Assembly (NCBI GenBank): GCA_963573385.1
Contig: CAUYLG010047291.1
Location: forward strand, 62,001-126,000
Reading direction: 5' to 3'
Source of the DNA: Cacajao melanocephalus
Lineage: Eukaryota > Chordata > Mammalia > Primates > Pitheciidae
DNA: 64,000 nt
The notes below the pieces were generated by a model. The model saw only the letters and a list, made by a program, of their open reading frames with translations, was not told the DNA's origin and made no database searches. The position numbers were made by a program, and so were the translations under genes. Each line of letters starts with the position of its first letter. Within the stretch, counting starts at the first letter, position 1. Of this stretch, positions 36,920 to 49,794 are shown piece by piece.

Positions 36920-39900
36920 AAATCTAAACCCTTTAGGGTATCTACTTCTTTGTTGATAGATCTATGTTCTCAACTGATGTGGAGGCCCTTTACCCATTAG
37001 GTCTATTTACCTGGACCAAAATTATAGCTTTATAGGTATTAGCCTATTTAATTCTTACAACAATTGTATAATTATTTCCATTTTTTTAGCCAAGGAAATT
37101 GAGGTTATGAGAGATTTACTAACTTTTCCAAGCTCACAGAGATAGTGACTGGTGGCAGAAAAGCCCAAACATTTTGCTACTAATTGCCTTGTCTATTTTT
37201 CTGCCCCTCGAGTGTAGCACAGTGCATGTCAAATGATATATGCTTTAAGAATATTTGGTGAATATTCCACATATATTGCCCTGTTCAAATAACAGTTATT
37301 AGGCACAGCATTTTTCAATATTTTAATTAAGCGGCAGTTAACACATACAGTGCTATGTACAGACACAGTCACAAATGTAAAAGATGAAGCAATGCTTTCT
37401 ATTCTCTTTCAAACCCCTGTTTTCTTATCTCTAATCACATTTAATCCAGGTAAAGTCGCCGTGCGAAGAGGAAAAGACTATGCTTTATGTAGTCCAATGC
37501 TACTCAAATATTAGTGTTATATATTTCCCTGGCAAATAGGAAGTAGTGTAGTACAGGGCCAAGAATATAGGTTTTAGGATCAGACAGAACTGGGTTTGAG
37601 TTCCATGCATCACATTAAATTGGTCATCTGACCTAATTTAAAACAGAGAGGATGGTAAGCACTTTCCAAGACAGTTTTGAAGATTAGTGTGCACACAGTA
37701 TACATTCCAGGGCTCCCTCTTTTGCCCCCAATGATGCTAATGGCGAGAGGACAAATATTTAAAGGAAAGAACCGATTGTTCCTAAAGAGAAACTCTTGAC
37801 ATCTCCAAATATTTGCAGGACCAATTAAAATGGCTGCTCTCTTAACTTTAATTATCTTAGGAAAAAAGACACAAGAAGCTATATCTCAACATTTCAAATC
37901 TCTTGCTCATATCGGGACAAATGGGCAAACTAATAAAAAAAAAATAAGCACTTAGGCCACTCTCTAAGGAAACCTTCCCATTATTCCAAGCAAATCACTT
38001 TGCTTGCAGATCAGAGGGAAGCGGCAAGGTCTAATCCTTCGTCATTAATGGCAAGAACATCAGACAGAAAGTCAGGAGTCCTGGACCTGCCATCTTAAGA
38101 GTGACCTTGGACAAGTTTTTAAAGATTTGATATTCATTTATTCAACAAATATTTATTGAGTGTTTGTGAGATCCCTGTTCTCATGGAATTTATATTCTAA
38201 TGGAAGAAGAAAGAGTTCATATAATAAACAGACAAACAAAAGGATAGGCAGGAAGAAGTCAGCGGACAGTGGGGAGTAATTTGTAGAGAATTAAGACAGT
38301 AATAAAATAGTGACTGAGGTGGTTAATTTAGAAAAGGAAACAGTCATTTTAGAAAAGGAAACATTTAAGCTAAAACCTGAGGAAGGCATTTTTCCTTTCT
38401 GGACTTCCACATCCTTTTCTGTAAAATATGACTGCTGAACTGGGATGCTTTTGAGTCTCGTCTAGTTCCAGGAATCTGTGATTTCATGACTATTGGGGAT
38501 ATATTATATAGGTGTGTGCACACATACTTTTAATTTCAAATATTATCCCATATTTGGTTAAGTAAATCATTAACTTAGCTTTTAAGACATTTAAGGTAAC
38601 AGTAAATTATGTGTAAGGATCTAAATGTAGCTTAGCATGCTGGACTTTTGTTACTATTCTCGGAGCTCTGAGAGGCAAGGGCATATTTTACTAATATTTT
38701 GGAAATACAGTCAAACTGCATCCTGAAAAGGGTTAACATGTCCCTGAACATTTCAAAGTAGGCAAAATACATGCATTTGTAATGAGGTTAGAAACTGTCT
38801 TAAACTAATTCTTTTGGTGATGACTTACAACCACAAATTCAGACATACTGAAATTTTGAAAGGTGAAACTAAGCCACATGTTCTTTTTTACATAAAAATG
38901 GAAAAAAAAGTTTGAGGTGATAACGTATAGAATTTTTTAAAGGAAATAACCATATTTCCCCCATATTTTTCATGCACCAGTTAACTAGAAAATTACAAAA
39001 GCTGAAAAACTCAGATAAACCATACCACAAGGATTAACACAACACATTCATTCCCTCCCCCAGCCCTCATGACCCTCTCTTTCTCCCTCCCACCCCAAGC
39101 TGGGGCGTATTTCTGGGATGGAAATAAAAGCCTCTCAAACTGTTAAAAAATGAGGGCCTCTGAATTTTTAATTCTGTTAACTAATCATTAGAAAACTAGA
39201 AATTAGTATCTCTCTGAGAACCAGTGAGGTAGCAAGAACCAGAGACTCTGTGTTTAATTTTGCAGGAGCTGGCTGGTTTCCCAGCAACACATTGATTTGT
39301 GGGGCCACTACTTTGGGCACCTAGAGGATAATTAAATATTAAGTCTCTCTCTGATGTATGCAAAGTCTGCCTAAGTGGGTTAGCTGTCACGGTGAAGGTA
39401 GCAGTCCCACATTTTTTGGTAATTGAACATTGCAATATCATTATCTATTCTTATCCTTACTCTGTAAGAACTCGTCTCTATCCTTAATATCACCCAAAGT
39501 ACCTCTGAGAACAAAGAGAATAGAGAGAAAATGAAAAAAACAAGCGCTCGTACGGTCAGCACTTGACCTAGGGATCTCCTAGGTGTTTGGGTTATGAAGA
39601 TGCAGAGTGTAGTTTAATATGGGTAAGGGAAATGATGAGGGGGACACACTATCCTCTATCTCCTCTAGTTCAAGCTCCCATTTTACACACCAAGCAGCCA
39701 TGCACACTGATTAAGAATCTTCCTCCAAATTATAAAATCAGTGCTAGAGGGAGGATGGACACACATACTGTCTGTCTACTAGAGCGCTGATCTTTCTAAT
39801 GCTCTCAAGAAAGGTAACACAATTTTTGAAAAACAATAATTTAAGAGACAATTTAAATTACGGGCATAGTTTTGTAACATTCCAGAAGTTGTTGGTGTTT

Positions 39901-42337
39901 CTGTTCTAAACGCAATTTTTTCTGCATGCATCCACCAAGTAACAAGAAGTTATTAACGATTAGAAATCATATTCCTCCATCAAATGCACCTGTCCTTCAA
40001 AATGGATTTCAATCAGTAATGCCAGACAGACATCTTTAATTTCTAAAGGAGGAGGGGGCACTCACTGATTTACTTCTTGGAAAAGACTCTAGATAGGTGA
40101 GTAGCATCATTAAGCCATTGTGGTGGCTTTCTTATTTGCACTACCACATATTTAATAAATCCAGATCATTATGTATGAAGAACAGGGAAAATGTGCTCAC
40201 AAAAGGGGAAAGCAGAGAGGAGAGAACATGAAAATGGTGAGGGGGATATGAAATGACTTGTACTAGAGTCATTCCGAGGCTCTTGGGAGAGATTTCCTAG
40301 AGGGCCTGAAAAAGTTTGCACCACCATAGAAGAAATATTGGTGAAATGCAGTTACATATGGATTTGACAAATGGGAGAAAATAGTTGGCATTTGTAACAA
40401 TAAAGTCAAGTCAGTTTAGAAAGGTGCTCGAGAAAATAATCTTAATTATAAGCCAAGTTGCCTTAAGTCTTGGTTCTGGAAAAAGTTAAGCTATCAAGGA
40501 ACTAAAATCTCAAAAATATTCAGAAATCTTTGAACTCATATAAAAGCTACAACTTGTTCCTTGAGTAATTAGAACATCAAGAAAAGCTTAAAAGAAGAAA
40601 GTAAAGATAATCATTTATAAAGAGCTTGGGCTCAAATATCAAAGTGTATGTTCTAGTCTTTCAGTATGTCAGAAAACATGGACTTTTCCCCTTTTCCCAA
40701 CTTCTACACTATTTCCTAGTATCTTTAGAATATTAGGAATCTGATATAACATAAAGTGAGGCTCCAACCAGAGAAATCAGCTTCATCATCTTGGCAGGAA
40801 GGGGACACTGATTGAGGTTGAGAACTTGAAAAGTGAAAGCTGTGAGAGGAAAGTACATAACAGTAGTTACATTTATTTGCTTCAGGATCCGAGTCAGAAC
40901 CTCAAGTTCCACAGAGCAAAAATAATGTGATCTAATTTAGGGTTTACCCCAGGGATGCCACATGAACCTTCATGTTTGCTGAAAACAAGCACATCTCTAA
41001 CTTCTATGCCCCGTACCTGGAATAGAGCTTTCGGCCTCCTGCCTTCGTGTTCCTAGCCTGCTCCTTAAAAAAATAAATTGCAAGTGGTTTCCTGAAGTCA
41101 TTCAAGGCAAAATGTTGAGACTGAACATGTTAAGGTCACAGTGCTTCAGAGAGAGTAGGAGAGTATGATTCTAATATTCATGACTTTTTAACAACAATCC
41201 ACTTCAGCCATTTGACAAGACTGAAGAATCTTTGATAGGTCTATCTTTTTTGAATCTCAGTTTCTCTAACTCAGAGCAAACAACAGTATTGACCTCTCCA
41301 TCTCACAGAGGGAAATAAGACTATATTTGATAATAATTATAAAGATATTCTGTGATGAGCCCCAAGATATTCTTAAAATCTGATTCACTTTTTTAAAAAA
41401 TTTATTTTTCTTTAGATGTAGTAATAAGCATGTAAACTATAAACTTGCTTTAAAGTTAGAGGGTAGAATGAGTCGAAGTTAGACCTCTAGGAAACTCTTT
41501 TGCAACTGGGATTATCTGGGAAGTCCTAGTTTCTAACACTTTCTGACACGATGGCCTAACCTTGCATGCTAAAGCACGTAATTAAGGTGCCCGACCCTAT
41601 GTCCTTAGGATGCATCAATTTAAAATTTAAGCCAAACTTCAACAGCCACCATATTTGTTTGATTTAGGAATGAACATTCTTATTTATTCAATCAGTAAAG
41701 ATTTAAAATCTGAGTATGTGCATAGGATACTTAGAGTCAAAAGATAGTAAATACAACCTCTAGGGCTTCGGTTTTCATGGTGGTGGGAAAACAAAACATT
41801 TAACAGTAATGAATAATAATTATAAATAATTAAGGCTCAAATATGTGGAATTCAAGGATCCATTAAGCTTGCAATGGTCAGATAAGGTTCCAGAGACAAG
41901 ATGGACTGAAGTATAGTATAGAGAAACTAAGATCTTGTGTCTCTGCTACATTGTGCCCATCTAAGTATAGGGAGAAGGGTCAACATTTCAGAACGTGGAC
42001 ACAGCATGAAAGAAATGAATTAGCTAAACTGTCCACTATATTTCCATTCAGATCTGCATTTTTCCTGGGAAAGAGTAAGCCACTATAATTAACTGATGCT
42101 GTGGACCATCCTATCTCCTATTAAGAGAAAAATAATGTCCAAGTGTTCTGTGTGTAAGACATCATCTACAATGCATATGCATGTTCAAGCATATGGAAAA
42201 ATAAAAATAAACTTTTTTGTACATATTCAACTACTAAATAGCTCATTGATAAATATATTGGAAAGTTTGCATTACCAAGATGATTGGCCAGTTGACAGTA
42301 GTTTAAAGAAATCAAGAACTGACCTCTAATTATTGTT

Positions 42338-42637
42338 TTTTTTTTTTTTTTAAACTTTTGAGATGGAGTCCCACTCTGTCGCCCTGGCTGGACTGCAGTG
42401 GTGTAATCTCACCCATTGCAATCTATGCCTCCCAGTTTTAAGCAATTCTCCTGCCTCAGTCTCCTGAGTAGCTGGGACTACAGGTGCGTGCCACCACGCC
42501 CGGCTGATTTTTGTAGTTTTAGCAGAGACGGGGTTTCGCTATGTTGGCTAGGCTGGTCTCAAACTCCTGGCCTCAGGTGATCCGCCTGCCTCTGCCTCCC
42601 AAAATGCTGGGATTACAGGTGTGAGCCACCCGCCTGG
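42338..42637 (-). mobile_element. Alu SINE, AluS-like, with perfect 13-bp target-site duplication
   Basis: A reversed full-length Alu begins with poly-T and ends GAGCCACCCGCCTGG. Identical TCTAATTATTGTT flanks it at 42325-42337 and 42638-42650. In NBAS orientation it is sense and starts about 35 bp after the exon 48 donor at 42685. Confidence 0.96.
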
Positions 42638-42684
42638 TCTAATTATTGTTAGTAAGAAAAATAATTATTCGGACACTCCCTTAC

Positions 42685-42880
42685 CTGTCTCTGGGGCCAA
42701 GAGGCTTTGAGAATGGCTTCAGTTCTAAAGAACACGAGGAGCTTGCTGTCCTCCTCAGTCAGGTGAAATGATTGTCCCAAAATCTGCAGCACGTGAATGC
42801 GGGGCCGCACTGGCCAGGAGTCATCAGCACAGAAAGGCCGCAGCCACTCCAGCAGGTCCTCAGATGAAACCAGCTCCTCT
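42685..42880 (-). CDS. NBAS: NBAS coding exon (probably exon 48), phase 2 to 0
   Basis: After the A that completes Gly, it reads EELVSSEDLLEWLRPFCADD, continues SWPVRPRIHVLQILGQSFHL and ends ILKASWPQRQ. The acceptor is TTTTGCCCTGCAG before AGAGGAGCTG; the donor is AGACAG followed by GTAAGG. The exon is 196 bp. The remembered human sequence has SPEDLL and DDAWPV where this one has SSEDLL and DDSWPV. The tryptophan- and leucine-rich pattern fits a helical solenoid. Odd point: an Alu sits only about 35 bp beyond the donor, in the same orientation as NBAS, and another Alu in the opposite orientation lies 3.6 kb on the other side. Predicted residues are 2079-2144. Confidence 0.96.
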
Positions 42881-43189
42881 CTGCAGGGCAAAATCCAGAG
42901 GTATGTGTAAACTCCTGAGTCTTATTTTCCCCCTTCCAGTAATCAAATGTGGTCACCGACCTAACCCTTGTTTGCTGGATGACTTCATCTTTTTCCTCTT
43001 GAAAGGAAAAAGTTTGGTTTTTAAATGGTTTACAGCAAACTGTATTAGGTATTTAAAACCTATGTAAAATGAATGTAATTTTTAAACAGCATCTTATTAA
43101 AATGAGTTATATAAAGCAGACACATCCCCTTGGCTAGTTTATTTCAAAATTTTGTAACTAGTAAGGCTTATTTCTGCTACTGATACCAA

Positions 43190-43390
43190 CAGTGCATGAT
43201 TCCATTGTAGTAATTTTATATACATGATTACTAGTTGACAATAATTAAGCAAAGTAGGTATCATAAGTTACTTTTTACAGCTGAACCAACGAACTTCAGG
43301 GAAGTGATCTAATATGCCCACACAAATGTATAATAGCGCAGTATGACCCCAAAGCTCAAGTCCGTTCTACCACTTTTGCCAGATGATTAG
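43190..43390 (-). mobile_element. MIR SINE (reverse), diverged
   Basis: GTTACTTTTTACAGCTGAAC, then GGGAAGTGATCTAATATGCCC fits a reversed MIR. Confidence 0.55.
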
Positions 43391-44769
43391 ACTTTCAATA
43401 TGTTGTGAGGGTATCAAATTTTAAACAATACGAATACTTGCTTACTACAGGACTGTGGCATTTAAAATGATTCAGATAAGGGGACAGTTTGTACAATGTT
43501 CCATCTAGTACTGGAATCTCTTTTCCTGTAACCCCAAATGAATATCTTATTTGATTATGTCAATGGATTATTATCAATAACTCTTAAGGCATTATCCATA
43601 GAGAAGACTTACTTCCACAGAAGCTTGGAGACCCACGCTAAAGCACTGAATTATACAGGTTTTGTTGTAACTAGATCCTTATAAGGCTTTTAGCTATAAA
43701 TCACCTAGACTGAGTGCTGGTCCAATTTACCTTAAATCAAATTCCATGCTCTGATAAGATTACAAGACTTTTTTTTTTTTAAACTTCTGAGAGGAATAAA
43801 ATTCTACAATGCCACTGAGTATGTCTCCCAGAATGTATTATTTGATATACTTGTCAAATGCTATCTTATAACAATTTAAAAGATAGAATTATTTGTATTT
43901 AAAAATAAAGGAAACCACAACATGTTGTGGATAATTGGTTTAAGAGTTTCCTAAATGTAGCAAGTCAGTTGTTAACTGTACCTTTAGGGCTCCTTAATAT
44001 TCATCAGAAATGGAAATAATTAGGGTGCAAAAATAGAATGACACAAATATTTCTGGTGAACCTTTTGCAAGGTGAACAGACAGTACAGTGTAATGGAAAG
44101 ACCATTAAAAAAAAATCTGACGGCCCTAACTGAATCCTGGCGGCAGACTTTCCTAAGAACTCTAGATAAAAATCATAAATATTATCCTTCCCAGATTATA
44201 GTGACACAAAGTTCCCAAGAGTGTCCCCTGGAGTCTGTGAAACCAAGATAATATTTACAAAGTACCTAGCAAATTATGTGGCATAGAGGAAGTACTTAAT
44301 AAATAGTAACCATCATCGTCATAATAAGAATCATCACAGTAATTATCAGCAGCATCAAAGCACCATAGTTTGTGCTTAATGATACAGAGATTAAAAAAAT
44401 TACATGGTCTCTGCCTTCAAAGAACTAATAATACCATGGAACAGCAAGACTTTAAAAGTGACTATCATCCAAATCACTAATATAAATGTGAACAACTGTT
44501 TTGGAGGAAGACTGAATAGAACCCCGAAAAGCTTCAGAGAGGACGAGGCATCTGAACAGGATCACAAAGGATAATTAGGATGTATGTAAATGGAAGTATG
44601 GGAAAATATAATCCAGACACAGAACAGAGAGAAAAAAACAGCAAAAGAGTTCAAAGGACAAAGAATATTCAGGGAGAGATTAAAGCACAGATGTGTGGGT
44701 GGTAAATTAGGTGAGAGAAAGCTAAGGAAGGACAGGCCTTCTCACCTAGGTAACCAAGAGACTGAACAC

Positions 44770-45060
44770 AAGGCTGAAAAGGCGGTGCAGTTTAACTCTT
44801 TGAAAGCACAGGCTCTGGAGGTGTCAGGCCTAGACCCAGTGCTCACGTTTGCCACTTCCCGACAATGTTACTTTGACCAAGAAGTCACTCAATAGATCAG
44901 AGCCTCAGTTTCCTTATTTGTACACTGGAGATGGATGTCAACACTTTCCTCATGGGGTTGTTGAGAAATTAAACAGAAACAAAATAAAATAATAAATGCA
45001 AGGCATGTAATACAATGTCTGGCATATAACTAAGTGCTTCAATTAAAAGCAACCATTATT
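44770..45060 (+). mobile_element. MIR SINE
   Basis: AGCACAGGCTCTGGAGGTGT, AGAGCCTCAGTTTCCTTATTTG and GGTTGTTGAGAAATTAAAC are classic MIR text. The nearby 101-codon frame is an artefact. Confidence 0.75.
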
Positions 45061-45449
45061 ATTAAGGATATCTGATGTTTTTTGCATGAAATGGGAACGA
45101 TAGAGGATTTCTGAGCAGTGAAACATCAAAATTATGTGAGTGATTAGAGGAATGTATGGGCTGGGGCAGACTAAAGCACTTTTGATGAAGGCCTGAAGCT
45201 GTCTAATTCAGGAAGAAAGTAATTTAAAGCCCCTTTCTGACAGTAAGTCCTAACCAGTTTCACATAAAATGAAGCTGATTTTTTTGGCCCTCCTACCCAA
45301 GTGCCAAGAAGAGATAAGTAGGAAAAACTAGAATGTGAGGAAGCGGTTGTCATGAAGACACGTTGGAAGTTATAATAATGACCAAAGCCCCCAATATGGT
45401 GAACAAGAATGAAACAATATTAATAATAGTAACTTCTGAAGGCTTACTA

Positions 45450-45700
45450 TGCACCATCAATTATACTTTATCACGACTATCTTTTCCTTGTGTACTGTTA
45501 TCATCTCCAATTTGTTGATGAGGTAACAATCTCAGATTTAAGAATTTGCCTATGGCATTTTGAGCTGGGTGACGTTTATCTAAAATTTTAAAAAAGATAA
45601 AAATAAAAAATTTGTCGAAGGTCACACAGTATGTAGTGGCACCAATATTCGAACTTGAACTATCTGCCTGCCTTGTCAATTACTACACGATGCTACTGAA
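45450..45700 (-). mobile_element. MIR SINE (reverse), diverged
   Basis: CATCTCCAATTTGTTGATGAGG, then GAAGGTCACACAGTATGTAG and TGAACTATCTGCCTGCC fit a reversed MIR with an insertion. Confidence 0.6.
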
Positions 45701-46494
45701 GCAAACGGGTATATTCCAGAACAGCATGGTGGCGGATTAAAATTACTCAGCTATGATGAGATATAGATTACTATAATATTTTTCAAGTTATTAAATCAAA
45801 TTAGTTCCTTTTACATTACAAGTTACTGTGCAGCTAATAACATTTGACATTTTAGAGGAACATGCTCTTATTTTGTGTTGATAGTTCAAATATACAATAA
45901 AATTATGAGAACTCCTTCCTAAAATAGAAGTATTATGTTCTAGAAGCACCATGTCATAGATGCACTTCACTAACAGTGGTGCTCAATACAACTACACAGA
46001 AATGTAAGGCTGCTCTTTAGAAAAAGCTATCAAGGACACTGACTAGACACTATCTCCCGAAGATTTTAGTTTCAGAATTGCTTACATTTTGATTTCAAAT
46101 TGAGTTCTTAAGATTCAGTCACTCTTATGGTTCAGCAAATACACAAACAAATACACACAAACATACACACAGGGAAACAGAGAGCAAGAACCGTAATAAA
46201 ATGTTAACGATTGACAAATCAAGGGGAAGAGTATATTGGTATTTTTTTTTATCCTTGTCATTTTTCTAGGGGTTTGCAGTTTCTCAAGATAAGCAGGTAA
46301 AAAATAGCAACTATAACTTTTATGATGTAAAAAACTAGAATAGGAAGAAGGAAAGTGATTCCATTTCTCATCTTTTCTGAAAGCAAGGAGAGGACTTAAT
46401 GAGTTTAAAAATTAAAAAAGAACAGCATTATTTCAAAGCATATATTCTTCATTATAAGGGTAATACAATTGATTTTAAAAAGTCGTAAAATACA

Positions 46495-46782
<288 letters not shown>

Positions 46783-48942
46783 TCATAATTTCACTATAAA
46801 AACATAGAGAATTGCTTCCACCTTCTTCCCTATAAGGAGGATTGGGGAGGGGATATTATACTGCAAAGGATAATTTAGTACACTATTTTAAAAAATTTAG
46901 CTAATAAAGGAAACACACATGTAGTCAGTTTTGGTCCAAAAGATAAGAAGTCATGTAGAATACATAAATAGCTCCATTAACAGAAAAGAACAACAGTAGC
47001 AACAATGACAACAAAAATATGTTCACTGAATGACTAATTTGAGACTGTGTTATTCTGAGGCAGAATGACTATTCATCTGGCATGTCCCTATAATGTAATG
47101 TAGCCTGAAAGGACATTCACAGAAGTACAAAAAATGGAAGGGAAATGTCAACCAAACAAAGGAAATTATTGAATCAAAGCAAGAAGACAGATTTTAAGAA
47201 TATAAATAAGTGAATCCTCAGTAAGAGAGTTTTTGGGTTCTGCATAGCATACACATACAAAGATAACCCAAATTTAAATTCAAATAGTTAAGTTCCATTA
47301 AAGGAGACGGTAAATATAAAAGCATTTTATAAATCATGATGCCCTAATCAAAATAAAATGTTCTTATTTGAGAATGCAAGAAAGCAAGCCTACATTCAAG
47401 CAAGCAAAACACACACATTTGAGATTTCTTTTAAATGTAAATGCCATAGAATTTGAATGCCTGAAGGGACATGAGGTGTCTTTCATATTGAAAGAATCTG
47501 GCAACCAGATTTTGTGGCTAGCTTGCACAGTAGATGCCAATGCTTCAAAATTAAGGAATTTCACAGACACATACACAGAGTCAGGATGTTCCAGCTCCTG
47601 TTTAAAAACTGGACGACAGGAACACAGTGGCAAAAACAGGCTGTGGCCAAGGCAGCAGCTGCCTCCTTTAGACAAGGCCTGGCTGAGCCTTCTAGTTCCC
47701 CCAGGCTCTCCTGCTGCCTACCTCCTCTGAAGCCCAGCGGAGGGAGGGAGGAGTACATACAAGAGAGCTAACAGTGAGGGACACCAACACTCATTCCATG
47801 TAGGTCCTGTGCCTCCATTAATGAACTGATCCATATACTATGCACACTTTCCTCATGACATATGGAGCAGGTGGGGCAGATATTTCCCAGGAAAATGTCT
47901 TCTATTTATCAGCTCCCATGAAGCAATCGGGGCAATGGGCGAGGAATAAGAGATAACTGCAAACAAACCAATGCGTGAATGGTACTGCAGCAATATAAAG
48001 AGGGTGACTTTAAGAAAATCATCAAGTTATATTAAAAGAAAAATTTCTGGAAAGGTAAGGATTTTGGTATGCACACAATTCCAATCTCAAAGCTTGACTC
48101 CTGATAAATACGAATAACTTCTTTGTGGCTGCTTTCAAATATATGCCAACTCAGAGTATCTTCCTGGGTTCTTGGAGAACTGTAGGCATAATGAAAATAA
48201 GAAAATAAAAGAGTATCCTGCCAGGCTTCACTCATCAATGAAAGCATGGGCACACCTTGCTGTAACACGGCAGAGCTGATAGTCGTAAATATGGCCTGAA
48301 GTGATCTAAGAAATTCTGCAGTAACAGAGTGATCTACCATCCTGAGACATGACCATGGCTTTCAGGAGGGCTCAACCCTACAGAACATAAGGCCCCGTGC
48401 ACTGCAGGTGCTCAGAGAACATTGGATGATTTACTTTGCCTCACAGAGCAGGAAGAGGAAAATAAAAATCAGATTCAATTTGCTCTAGGTGGGCCGTTCT
48501 TTCTTCTATTTTTCTCTCTCTTTCTTTTCACTTTAAAAATATGTGAAATCCCTAGATAATAGCAAAGAGTTTAATAAAGTCTGAATTATGTGACACTGTT
48601 CAATATTTATATGAAACTTGAAGGCAGCTGAAACTGACACTGTGGTGAAGTAGCAATTTAAACAATCAAAACCCCCCAAAACTCAATAGTTTTGAAGGAA
48701 ATCTTTCTTCTTTTTTTGAATATTGCACAGAGGAATTCTGCATTAATTACCTGTTATCTGAGTGAATTTAATTCTATACATCCTTTTGAGAATCACGAAT
48801 ATACTGGCTCATGCTTGTGAGACATTCTTGTTAGGAAGATTTTAAAGCTAGATGAAGGCAAGAAGTAGAAAGAGAAATAAGGCAAAGGCAGAGAGAAGCA
48901 CGTCAAAGCCACCAGAAAGGTGGGGGAAGTCATGCCTAGGAC

Positions 48943-49101
48943 CTTGCTACTCAAAGTTCTTCCACGAACTGGGTATCACTTGGGAGCTGGTTAGAGATGG
49001 AGAGTTTCAGGCCCCATCCAGACCTACTCAATCAAAATCTGTATTTTAATAAGATCCCCAGGCAATTCCTATGCAGAATTAAGTGTGAGAAGCACTGCTT
49101 T
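48943..49101 (+). mobile_element. MER5A-like hAT element
   Basis: It begins CTTGCTACTCAAAGTTCTTC, contains TCAGGCCCCATCCAGACCTA and closes GTGTGAGAAGCACTGC, giving the paired ends and central text of MER5A. Confidence 0.75.
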
Positions 49102-49794
49102 ACTTTCCTGTGCTGGCTTTTTAATGTCAAAAGGAGGTGATATGGTGAGAGAAATACATACCTCTCTGAGCTTCATTTCCTAAACTGTAAAATGCAGATG
49201 ACAATTTCTGTATGATAAGGTTGTTCTGAGAACTGAGTGACTGAATAGCACCTTTCCAAAGTCTTGGCATAAAGGAATTAGATGTTCATTAGGATTTTTT
49301 GTTTGTTTGCTTGTTTTTAAAATATTTGACAGCAGTATCTTAATTCCAGGTTTAACAGATATATTCTTTTAGAACATTCTTAGCTGTTGAATTTTTTTAA
49401 AAAAGACTTATTTTTCTTAAGCAAACAAACGAATTCTTAACACAAACAGGAAATTGATATTATATTCTTTAAATATATGATGTTACGAATATACATAAGA
49501 TAGCATACACATTCATAAAAGAAATTTCATATGCACAAATAATTAATTCATTTGTCCTACCTTTAATTGTAGATGTTATGAAAGGTCTTTGGCTAATTTA
49601 AAATCCTTAAAACATTCAACTCTCATGTCTAGGGGCAAGAATGTGATTAAACTGAAAAGAAAGCCATCTGTACAGGTGGCCTGTCTAGGTGTTATAATTT
49701 TAAGTTACTTAATATTAGCACAGATAAAAGCAGAGGAAAAGAGAGCTTTCTGGGTGAGGCAGGAGCTGCAGACAAAGAGTAAATGATTCTAATA

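Larger units (their letters stand above)
15609..42684 (-). other. NBAS: NBAS intron 48 (27 kb)
   Basis: This is the largest intron in the window and the most repeat-rich. In order: a roughly 90-bp dispersed duplication (16661 and 17500) with an L2 between, a 217-bp-period duplication (18688 and 18905), an L1ME block (19060-21833) split by two LTRs, an AluJ (24848), another AluJ (28531), an L1 (29200-35277) split by a MaLR element and a solo LTR, a solo MaLR LTR (36547), and an AluS beside exon 48 (42338). The stretches 22300-24840, 25160-28190 and 37210-42330 are A/T-rich with scattered MIR/L2 fragments and nothing else I can name. Confidence 0.85.

Noticed and set aside
47368..47730. 120-codon plus-strand frame
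   Set aside because: No recognisable domain, overlaps other chance frames on both strands, and is antisense to NBAS.
48032..48340. 102-codon minus-strand frame in intron 47
   Set aside because: Not recognised as any family. NBAS exons on both sides join in phase without it, and frames of this size arise by chance in 64 kb. It could be an old pseudogene; a translated search would decide.
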